This document shows, piece by piece, positions 1 through 5,331 of a stretch of 6,542 nt of DNA (the stretch's first letter is position 1; every line of letters begins with the position of its first letter). Made by a program: the position numbers and the translations under genes. The notes beneath the pieces are model-generated. The model saw only the letters and a program-made list of their open reading frames with translations, did no database searches and was not told where the DNA came from. Source of the stretch: Lachnoclostridium sp. UBA6475 (GTDB lineage: Bacteria > Bacillota > Clostridia > Lachnospirales > Lachnospiraceae); NCBI GenBank assembly GCA_002435545.1, contig DJNB01000042.1, forward strand, positions 1 to 6,542, given 5' to 3'.

Positions 1-1368
1 GGTGGTGGTACATTTGATGTATCCATTATCGAGATCGGTGACGGAGTCATCGAAGTATTGTCAACATCCGGAGATAACCGTCTTGGTGGTGATGACTTTG
101 ATAACAAACTCTGCGATTACATGGTCAGCGAATTTAAGAAAGCAGAAGGCATCGACCTTTCCGGTGATAAGATGGCAATGCAGCGTTTGAAAGAAGCTGC
201 TGAGAAAGCAAAGAAAGAGCTTTCTTCCGCAACAACGACAAACATCAACCTTCCATTTATCACAGCAACACAGGAAGGACCAAAACATTTTGATATGAAC
301 CTGACACGCGCAAAATTCGATGAATTGACAGCAGATTTGGTAGAGAGAACCGCTACTCCTGTAAACAATGCATTGAAAGATGCCGGAATTACCGCTTCTG
401 AACTTAGCAAAGTTCTTTTGGTTGGTGGTTCCACACGTATCCCGGCCGTACAGGACAAAGTAAAACAGTTGACAGGACATGAGCCGAACAAATCGTTGAA
501 CCCGGATGAGTGTGTAGCATTAGGTGCTTCCATCCAGGGTGGTAAACTTGCCGGAGATACCGGCGCCGGCGATATCCTTCTTCTGGATGTCACACCACTT
601 TCCCTTGCCATCGAGACAATGGGCGGTGTAGCTACCAAATTGATCGAAAGAAATACAACAATTCCTACGAAGAAGAGCCAGATCTTCTCTACCGCAGCTG
701 ATAATCAGACCGCAGTAGATATCAACGTAGTACAGGGTGAAAGACAGTTTGCCCGCGACAATAAATCTCTTGGACAGTTCCGTCTGGATGGCATTCCACC
801 GGCAATGCGTGGAGTACCACAGATCGAAGTTACCTTTGATATCGATGCCAATGGTATCGTAAATGTATCTGCAAAAGACCTTGGAACAGGAAAAGAGCAG
901 CACATTACCATCACAGCAGGATCCAACCTGTCCGATGATGATATCGATAAAGCAGTCAAAGAAGCCGCTGAGTTCGAAGCTCAGGATAAGAAACGGAAAG
1001 AGGGTATCGATACCCGCAACGAAGCAGACAGCATGGTATTCCAGACAGAGAAAGCACTCAACGAAGTGGGTGACAAAGTAGATGCTTCGGAGAAAGAAAA
1101 AGTTCAGGCTGAGATTGACAAAGTAAAAGCAATTCTTGAGAGAACACAGCCGGAGTCTATGACAGATGCTGATATCGAAGAATTGAAAGCAGCAAAAGAA
1201 TCCTTGATGACAAACTCACAGCAGGTATTTGCTAAGATGTATGAGCAGGCACAGCAGGCAGCTGGCGGCGCTCAGGGTGCAGCTGGTCCGGACATGGGAG
1301 CAGCAGGACAGCAGACAGCAGATAACGGCGGAGACGACGTTGTCGATGGAGATTTCAGAGAACTGTAA
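1..1368 (+). CDS. dnaK: Chaperone protein DnaK (Hsp70), 3' portion, 5' end outside window
   Basis: ATP-dependent cytosolic Hsp70 chaperone that binds exposed hydrophobic segments of client proteins, working with DnaJ and GrpE. The frame is open from base 1, and 455 residues are visible. They begin at the Hsp70 phosphate-binding signature GGGTFDVSIIEI, so roughly the first quarter of the protein is missing. The third Hsp70 signature (VLLVGGSTRIPAVQ) lies near bases 412-453. The interdomain linker and start of the substrate-binding domain (DILLLDVTPLSL) follow near 571-606. The beta-sandwich motif IEVTFDIDANGI, an alpha-helical lid, a Gly/Ala/Gln-rich tail and the usual acidic bacterial end (DDVVDGDF) complete it. 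No frameshift or missing motif is seen. The gene is 91 bp upstream of dnaJ in the same direction, the normal dnaK-dnaJ order. The hrcA and grpE genes expected upstream are outside the window, so HrcA/CIRCE control is inferred only. Confidence 0.98.
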   Translation, partial: GGGTFDVSIIEIGDGVIEVLSTSGDNRLGGDDFDNKLCDYMVSEFKKAEGIDLSGDKMAMQRLKEAAEKAKKELSSATTTNINLPFITATQEGPKHFDMNLTRAKFDELTADLVERTATPVNNALKDAGITASELSKVLLVGGSTRIPAVQDKVKQLTGHEPNKSLNPDECVALGASIQGGKLAGDTGAGDILLLDVTPLSLAIETMGGVATKLIERNTTIPTKKSQIFSTAADNQTAVDINVVQGERQFARDNKSLGQFRLDGIPPAMRGVPQIEVTFDIDANGIVNVSAKDLGTGKEQHITITAGSNLSDDDIDKAVKEAAEFEAQDKKRKEGIDTRNEADSMVFQTEKALNEVGDKVDASEKEKVQAEIDKVKAILERTQPESMTDADIEELKAAKESLMTNSQQVFAKMYEQAQQAAGGAQGAAGPDMGAAGQQTADNGGDDVVDGDFREL

Positions 1369-1384
1369 TCAACCTTGATAGATT

Positions 1385-1426
1385 CCGATGTTACGGCTCG
1401 TACTCTGGTGCGGGTCGTACTGTCGG
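1385..1426 (+). promoter_or_regulatory. Long GU-rich RNA hairpin in the dnaK-dnaJ gap
   Basis: Bases 1385-1403 can pair with 1408-1426 around the four-base loop 1404-1407. This gives 18 of 19 pairs, five of them G-U, with a single mismatch at 1391/1420. The wobble pairs form only in the + strand transcript; in the antisense RNA they become A-C mismatches, so the structure fits dnaK-dnaJ mRNA. No T-run follows, so it is not an intrinsic terminator. The dnaJ ribosome binding site starts about 22 nt after the stem. A likely role is mRNA processing, 3' end stabilisation of dnaK mRNA, or tuning of dnaJ expression; this role is inference. Confidence 0.6.
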
Positions 1427-1448
1427 TTATAACGAAGAGTGAGTGAAT

Positions 1449-1453
1449 GGAGG
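1449..1453 (+). promoter_or_regulatory. Ribosome binding site that sets the dnaJ start
   Basis: GGAGG ends six bases before the ATG at 1460. The alternative in-frame GTG at 1439 lies upstream of this site and has no Shine-Dalgarno of its own. The ATG also gives the standard MADKRDYYEVLGV beginning of the DnaJ family. Confidence 0.85.
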
Positions 1454-1459
1454 ATAAAA

Positions 1460-2569
1460 ATGGCTGATAAGCGTGATTATTATGAGGTATTAGGGGTAGA
1501 CCGCAATGCCGATGATGCTACCCTGAAACGTGCCTATAGAAAATTGGCAAAAAAATATCACCCTGATACAAATCCCGGCGATAAAGATGCCGAAGCAAAA
1601 TTTAAAGAAGCATCCGAAGCGTATGCCGTATTGAGCGACCCGGATAAGAGACGTCAGTATGATCAATTTGGTCACTCTGCGTTTGAAAACGGCGGCGCCG
1701 GAGCCGGTGGATTCGACTTCTCCGGCATGGATATGGGAGATATTTTTGGCGACATATTTGGCGACTTCTTTGGCGGCGGAGCCAGAAGACGTGATCCCAA
1801 TGCACCGACAAGAGGTGCGAACATCCGCGCGCAGGTCCGCATCACATTGGAAGAAGCCTGCTTTGGCGTAGAAAAAGAACTGGAACTGACATTGAAAGAC
1901 GAATGCCAGACCTGTCACGGAACCGGAGCCAAACCGGGAACCTCACCGGAAACCTGTGCTACTTGCGGTGGTAAAGGTCAGGTGGTGACATCCCAGAAAT
2001 CCTTATTTGGTATGGTACAAAATGTATCCACATGTCCGCATTGTCATGGAACAGGAAAAGTGGTCAAAGACAAATGTTCCGACTGCCACGGAACCGGTTA
2101 CATTGCAAGCAAAAAGAAGATCCAGGTTTCGATCCCAGCCGGAATCGACCATGGACAGAGTGTACGTATCCGAGGAAAGGGCGAGCCGGGCACCAACGGC
2201 GGAGCACGCGGCGACCTTCTCGTAGAAGTATATGTACAGCCACATGAAGAATTTGAACGCCATGACTACGACCTGTATTCCGAAGTGAAGATTTCTTATC
2301 CGAAAGCCGTACTCGGTGGCGAAGTAACCGTAAAAACCATCGACGGAGAAGTGGCATGTACGATCAAACCGGGCACCCAGACCGGAACGCGTATGCGTCT
2401 GCGCGGCAAAGGAGTGCCTTCCCTGCGTAACAAAAAACTGCGCGGTAACCATTATGTGGACTTCGTTGTCGATGTCCCGACATCCGTTACGAAAGAGCAG
2501 AAAAAACTGTTACAGCAGTTAGAAGAAACCTTCGACGGAAAGCCAGGGAAAAAATTCAAAAGAAAATAA
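1460..2569 (+). CDS. dnaJ: Chaperone protein DnaJ (type I Hsp40)
   Basis: Co-chaperone that delivers unfolded clients to DnaK and stimulates its ATPase; cytosolic dimer. It has 369 residues, a normal length for type I DnaJ. Domains in order: J domain at about residues 5-70 with the HPD motif at 34-36; Gly/Phe-rich linker at about 77-116 with repeated DIFGD motifs; zinc-binding domain at about 149-213 with all four CxxCxGxG modules (CQTCHGTG, CATCGGKG, CPHCHGTG, CSDCHGTG); two C-terminal client-binding beta domains (from IQVSIPAGIDHGQ); and a short basic tail. All zinc ligands are present, so it should be fully functional. It is downstream of dnaK on the same strand, separated by a hairpin and read from its own strong GGAGG site. 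It is the last gene of the operon in this window, because a strong terminator follows 14 bp after the stop. Confidence 0.98.
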   Translation: MADKRDYYEVLGVDRNADDATLKRAYRKLAKKYHPDTNPGDKDAEAKFKEASEAYAVLSDPDKRRQYDQFGHSAFENGGAGAGGFDFSGMDMGDIFGDIFGDFFGGGARRRDPNAPTRGANIRAQVRITLEEACFGVEKELELTLKDECQTCHGTGAKPGTSPETCATCGGKGQVVTSQKSLFGMVQNVSTCPHCHGTGKVVKDKCSDCHGTGYIASKKKIQVSIPAGIDHGQSVRIRGKGEPGTNGGARGDLLVEVYVQPHEEFERHDYDLYSEVKISYPKAVLGGEVTVKTIDGEVACTIKPGTQTGTRMRLRGKGVPSLRNKKLRGNHYVDFVVDVPTSVTKEQKKLLQQLEETFDGKPGKKFKRK

Positions 2570-2583
2570 AGAGAAAAAATGGT

Positions 2584-2616
2584 GCGCCGGTAGAAGTTGT
2601 CTGCCGGCGCTTTTTC
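2584..2616 (+). terminator. Rho-independent terminator after dnaJ
   Basis: An 11-bp stem, gcgccggtaga (2584-2594) with tctgccggcgc (2600-2610), closes a five-base loop and contains one G-T pair. It is followed directly by TTTTTC. An A-rich stretch precedes it (2570-2579), so weak activity in the other direction is possible. It ends the dnaK-dnaJ transcript. Confidence 0.93.
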
Positions 2617-2618
2617 AT
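2603..2618 (+). repeat. Left copy of a 16-bp direct repeat bounding the accessory block
   Basis: The word gccggcgctttttcat is the 3' arm and T-tail of the dnaJ terminator. The identical 16 bases recur at about 5118-5133 in the terminator after the DUF3592-like gene, about 2.5 kb away. The match stops at both sides (t versus a on the left, ac versus ga on the right). It may be a recombination scar or simply shared terminator sequence. Confidence 0.7.
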
Positions 2619-2630
2619 ACGTTCGGTCTG

Positions 2631-2853
2631 AAAGGCAACGAAATTTATGAATGTTGTGCTTTTATGTTGCTTTTAGAGGACAAATTTGAAGGAAAAGGCA
2701 ACCAGAATTGCAGAACTTGCGTTTTTTCGTTGCTTTTAAAGGATGAATCCGAAGAAAAAGGCAACGAAATTTATGAATATTGTGCTTTTATGTTGCTTTT
2801 GCAGACAGATTTGAAGGAAAAGGCAACCAGAATAACAGATTTCAAGTTTTAGG
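2631..2853 (+). repeat. Tandem array of 3.5 units of about 63 bp with internal inverted repeats
   Basis: Units begin with aaaggcaac at 2631, 2694, 2757 and 2819, giving periods of 63, 63 and 62 bp. In the first three units the complementary word gttgctttt follows at 2666, 2729 and 2792, always after exactly 26 bases, so each unit can form a 9-bp stem including one G-U pair in + strand RNA. The fourth unit lacks its second arm and is truncated. Loops alternate. Units 1 and 3 (type A) are identical from aaaggcaac through gttgctttt except for one base. Units 2 and 4 (type B) share a different start (cagaat). This suggests growth by duplicating a two-unit block of about 126 bp. Arms can also pair with the next unit's arm across linkers of about 18-20 nt. 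The array lies between the dnaJ terminator and the next promoter. No function is recognised. Confidence 0.85.
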
Positions 2854-2906
2854 ATGTCTATAAGAACTTTCCCCAAAATGCTTTCCAAAAAATGTATATT
2901 TAAATA

Positions 2907-2935
2907 TTGAAAATATAATTGTCATAAGATATAAT
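2907..2935 (+). promoter_or_regulatory. Sigma-A promoter for the BspA-like gene
   Basis: TTGAAA at 2907-2912 and a perfect TATAAT at 2930-2935 are separated by 17 bp, in a very AT-rich stretch. Transcription would start near 2942, giving a leader of about 40 nt before the ATG at 2982. No operator is recognised. The stretch 2854-2906 between the repeat array and this promoter shows nothing else. Confidence 0.8.
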
Positions 2936-2981
2936 CAAAGAAGACATTATATTACAATCAATAAAAGAGAGTGTGTGCAAA

Positions 2982-4400
2982 ATGATTCAATACAGAAAAA
3001 TAACAGCAATTCTCCTGACATTTTCCCTTTTATTTTTGTCGGCATCACCGATATCGGTGTCTCATGCGGCAGAGATAAAAGGAACGTGTGGAGCAAAATG
3101 CAGTTATACCCTGTCAGAGGATGGTGTGCTTACGATTTCCGGGACAGGGATGATAACAAAAAAATTCGATCAAGACGAGAAGATTAATAAAAAAATCAAG
3201 TCCATTGTGATAGAAGATGGGATTGAAAAGATTGGAAAAAAATGTTTTGAAGGGATGAATTATCAAAACGTTGATGTAGTATTACCAACTACTTTGACTG
3301 AGATTGGAGAAAGCGCATTTGATACATTTTGCTCATCAGATATTCAATTTCCGGATGGGTTGAAAAAAATTGGAGATTATGCTTTTGCGGAAAATTATCT
3401 GAAACGGGTTGTTCTTCCGGATTCTTTAAAAGAATTAGGAATTTATGCGTTTGCAGGCGGAGGAAATATAGAGGAAATACGTTTTCCCAAAAACTTAACT
3501 GAAATTCCAGCAGTCTGCTTTTCAACGTGTCCAAAACTTAAAAAAATTGAATGGTCGCAAAATGTGATTCAAATAAATGAGAGAACTTTTGAGTCTTGCG
3601 ATTTTTCATATTTTAAAATACCAGATACGGTGGAGGTTATTAAAGAACACACCTTTGACAGCTGCTCCAAATTACAGAAAATTATCATTGGAAAGTCGGT
3701 GAAAAAAATTGATAAAAAGTTTGCGTCAAATTGTATTGCATTAAAAACAATTACGAATCATTCCAAGATTACCATTCCCCTAGATACGATGTCTGGAAAA
3801 CGAAGCTGGTATGTTGGCAAGAAAAAGGTAACAAAACTCGCTCCGGGAAAGACGGCGATAGCAAAGCTTCAGAAGTATAAGATCAAATATAATCTGGACG
3901 GAGGGAAAGTTTTAGGGAAAAAACCGGTTTCTTATCAATATCATCAACAGCAGAAACTGCCTCAGAAAGTGAAGAAAAAAGGCTATACATTTGTGGGATG
4001 GTATATATCGGCAAAAAACGATTGGGAATTATTTCCAAATCATATTACGGAAAAATTGTACGGCAATCTTACTGCCAATGCCATTTTCAAAAAGTACCGT
4101 GTGACTTCTACGAAAGGGAGAATACATGTCACGGTGAAGGATGCCGAATATGGAAAGAACGGGTATAATAAAGAAGAAGACGCCTATTATTTTCGATATT
4201 CAGAAAAGAAGGATATGTCTGACGCAAGAATTCATCTCTATACAGCACCTTATGGAGACGGATTTTCTCCAAAATTAAAAAAGGGAAAGACCTATTATGT
4301 CGAGATCACGAGACATGTAGCGTGGTATATGGAAGATAGTGAAGACCTTGAAGAGCCATTTTGCGGATGGCATTGTAAACGAAAGGTTAAGATACAGTAG
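2982..4400 (+). CDS. Secreted BspA-like leucine-rich-repeat protein with Flg_new and Fn3-like C-terminus
   Basis: Predicted secreted protein of 472 residues. A Sec signal peptide is clear: basic MIQYRK, a hydrophobic core to about residue 22, and likely cleavage near SHA-A at 29-30. Next is the GTCG...YTLSEDGVLTISGTG segment typical of clostridial BspA-like proteins (about 33-55). Roughly eight LRR_5-type repeats of 21-24 residues follow (about 73-262; pattern LPDSLKELGIYAF). Residues about 299-368 (YNLDGG...GYTFVGWY) match the InlB/Flg_new beta-grasp repeat. The C-terminal part (FRYSEKKDMSDA...LKKGKTYYVEI) resembles an Fn3-type domain. No LPxTG, C-terminal membrane helix, SLH or other anchor is seen, so it is either released or held non-covalently. 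Such proteins are usually linked to adhesion; the ligand is unknown. ATG 2982 is preferred over GTG 2973 because the weak GAGAG site (2967-2971) is well spaced only for the ATG. Composition is A/T-richer than in dnaK-dnaJ. Confidence 0.88.
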   Translation: MIQYRKITAILLTFSLLFLSASPISVSHAAEIKGTCGAKCSYTLSEDGVLTISGTGMITKKFDQDEKINKKIKSIVIEDGIEKIGKKCFEGMNYQNVDVVLPTTLTEIGESAFDTFCSSDIQFPDGLKKIGDYAFAENYLKRVVLPDSLKELGIYAFAGGGNIEEIRFPKNLTEIPAVCFSTCPKLKKIEWSQNVIQINERTFESCDFSYFKIPDTVEVIKEHTFDSCSKLQKIIIGKSVKKIDKKFASNCIALKTITNHSKITIPLDTMSGKRSWYVGKKKVTKLAPGKTAIAKLQKYKIKYNLDGGKVLGKKPVSYQYHQQQKLPQKVKKKGYTFVGWYISAKNDWELFPNHITEKLYGNLTANAIFKKYRVTSTKGRIHVTVKDAEYGKNGYNKEEDAYYFRYSEKKDMSDARIHLYTAPYGDGFSPKLKKGKTYYVEITRHVAWYMEDSEDLEEPFCGWHCKRKVKIQ

Positions 4401-4496
4401 CAGGTACATTATTGGAGACAAAGATGACTGTATAAAATTGAGTTATAATTTATATATTTGCGAAAAAATATTGTTTATGGTGAAAGGTTGAGTGCA
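4401..4496 (+). other. Intergenic gap with a possible weak -10 element
   Basis: This AT-rich 96-bp gap has no convincing terminator hairpin. TATAAT occurs at 4444-4449, but the region 17 bp upstream (aagatg) is not a -35 match; TTGGAG at 4412 is 26 bp away. Transcription of the membrane-protein gene by readthrough is as likely as from its own promoter. Confidence 0.3.
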
Positions 4497-5081
4497 ATGA
4501 ATAAAAAGTCTATTATATCAATTTTGATTTGGATAATTGCTGGAATTCTTGTGAGTTCGTTTATTGCTGCTTTAGGATACTATAGAATTTTTCCAAAATC
4601 CCTATCAAGTGTCACGATAAAAGCATGTATAGGACTAATTATTCTGATCGTAGACACATTCTGCGTCTGGGGAGTAATACGCCCTATTATAAGCAAATAT
4701 ATTGATATTCATGGTGATTCAACTACGGGTATTATAGAAAATGTTGCAGTTTTAACACGACCGGATCAGTTAAGAGTTGATGAATGGATAAAACAATCAC
4801 GCTATTCATTCACTATTTCCTACAAAGTGAATCAAAAAAGATATACCAAAGAGTTTCCCCCGACCATTTTAACAAGCAAATGTGAATTATATCCCCAAAG
4901 TATCAATAAGGGCGATAGTGTTGGATTGAAATATCTTAAAAAAAATCCAAACTTATCACTAATTGATATTGAAGTGCTAAAAAAAGGAGCTGCTTTAGAA
5001 GCTGAGAACGCACGGATTCATTTAATAATGATTCCTCTGATGATTACTGTAATATTTATTATTGGACTAATGATAATATAA
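4497..5081 (+). CDS. DUF3592-like membrane protein with three predicted helices
   Basis: A 194-residue protein of unknown function. Hydrophobic segments lie at about residues 5-28, 39-61 and 173-194. Between the second and third is a soluble domain of about 110 residues containing YSFTISYKVNQKRYTKEF and, later, KGDSVGLKYLKKNPNLSLID. This Y-V-x-G/Q-K-x-Y-T strand followed by a Gly-Asp turn and a K-N-P motif is the pattern I associate with DUF3592, whose biochemical role is not known. Very basic N-terminus (MNKK). ATG 4497 is chosen because GAAAGG (4482-4487) is correctly spaced; an upstream TTG at 4458 is possible but lacks a site. It lies 96 bp after the BspA-like gene with no terminator between, so co-transcription is plausible. 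A TATAAT at 4444-4449 has no matching -35 element. A terminator follows. Confidence 0.75.
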   Translation: MNKKSIISILIWIIAGILVSSFIAALGYYRIFPKSLSSVTIKACIGLIILIVDTFCVWGVIRPIISKYIDIHGDSTTGIIENVAVLTRPDQLRVDEWIKQSRYSFTISYKVNQKRYTKEFPPTILTSKCELYPQSINKGDSVGLKYLKKNPNLSLIDIEVLKKGAALEAENARIHLIMIPLMITVIFIIGLMII

Positions 5082-5098
5082 AGTATTACTTCAGCAAT

Positions 5099-5131
5099 AA
5101 AAGCATCCGCAGAAAAAGCCGGCGCTTTTTC
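5099..5131 (+). terminator. Rho-independent terminator after the DUF3592-like gene
   Basis: The outer stem AAAAAGC (5099-5105) pairs with GCTTTTT (about 5124-5130). A small internal loop and a CCG/CGG extension bring the two strands together, and the T-run is part of the 3' arm. A competing fold, a short palindrome gaaaaagc-cggc-gctttttc, uses the same T-run. Coordinates may be off by one. It separates the accessory block from nrdD. Confidence 0.75.
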
Positions 5132-5133
5132 AT
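5118..5133 (+). repeat. Right copy of the 16-bp direct repeat
   Basis: The word gccggcgctttttcat is identical to 2603-2618 and is again the 3' part of a terminator. Together the two copies bracket the repeat array and both accessory genes exactly. Position may be off by one. Confidence 0.7.
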
Positions 5134-5154
5134 GAAAATAATACATATCTCCCC

Positions 5155-5183
5155 TTTACATCCCCTCCCGAAAGTGCTATGAT
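5155..5183 (+). promoter_or_regulatory. Sigma-A promoter for nrdD
   Basis: TTTACA (5155-5160) and TATGAT (5178-5183) are 17 bp apart, with an extended -10 TG at 5175-5176. Transcription should start near 5190, giving an untranslated leader of about 140 nt. The predicted start point falls inside the first NrdR box, so repressor binding would directly block initiation. Confidence 0.75.
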
Positions 5184-5187
5184 ATAA

Positions 5188-5203
5188 ATACTATATGTTG
5201 TGC
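5188..5203 (+). promoter_or_regulatory. NrdR box 1
   Basis: ATACTATATGTTGTGC matches 13 of 16 positions of the published NrdR-box consensus acaCwAtATaTwGtgt as I recall it. NrdR is the ATP-cone and zinc-finger repressor that senses ATP/dATP and controls ribonucleotide reductase genes. The box overlaps the predicted transcription start of nrdD. Confidence 0.8.
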
Positions 5204-5218
5204 CAAGATAAAAATAAA

Positions 5219-5234
5219 ACACTATATATTTGCA
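5219..5234 (+). promoter_or_regulatory. NrdR box 2
   Basis: ACACTATATATTTGCA fits the first 12 positions of the NrdR consensus and then diverges. It starts 31 bp after box 1, about three helical turns, the usual arrangement for tandem NrdR boxes that places two repressor molecules on one DNA face. Confidence 0.8.
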
Positions 5235-5267
5235 AATATCAGGAAATGCAGTGGATCCCCTGATATT
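5235..5267 (+). other. Hairpin in the nrdD leader
   Basis: aatatcagg (5235-5243) is a perfect 9-bp inverted repeat with cctgatatt (5259-5267), with a 15-base loop. It abuts NrdR box 2 and lies inside the nrdD leader, about 65 nt before the start codon. The short CTTT that follows is too weak for a terminator. It could be an mRNA leader structure or a protein site; the role is unknown. Confidence 0.5.
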
Positions 5268-5331
5268 CTTTACGATAAAAGGAAAATACCAACGTGCAAC
5301 AGAAAGAAAAGATAGGAGATGACAGGCACAG

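Noticed and set aside
61..959. Long antisense open frames across dnaK
   Set aside because: They are opposite a highly conserved gene, lack ribosome binding sites and encode cysteine- or serine-rich nonsense without recognisable domains; they are shadows of dnaK codon use.
1385..1426. Terminator between dnaK and dnaJ
   Set aside because: The stem is strong, but the sequence after it (ttataacgaagag) has no T-run, and dnaJ follows with a good ribosome binding site.
1490..2452. Open frames overlapping dnaJ on both strands
   Set aside because: dnaJ is complete and intact with all motifs; the overlaps have no start signals or family features.
2631..2853. CRISPR array
   Set aside because: Periodicity is present, but the would-be spacers are near-identical between alternate units, the repeated words are short and imperfectly complementary inside each unit, and no cas gene is nearby.
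2971..2981. Earlier GTG start (2973) of the BspA-like gene
   Set aside because: It would sit one base from the GAGAG site; ATG 2982 has better spacing and yields a cleaner signal peptide.
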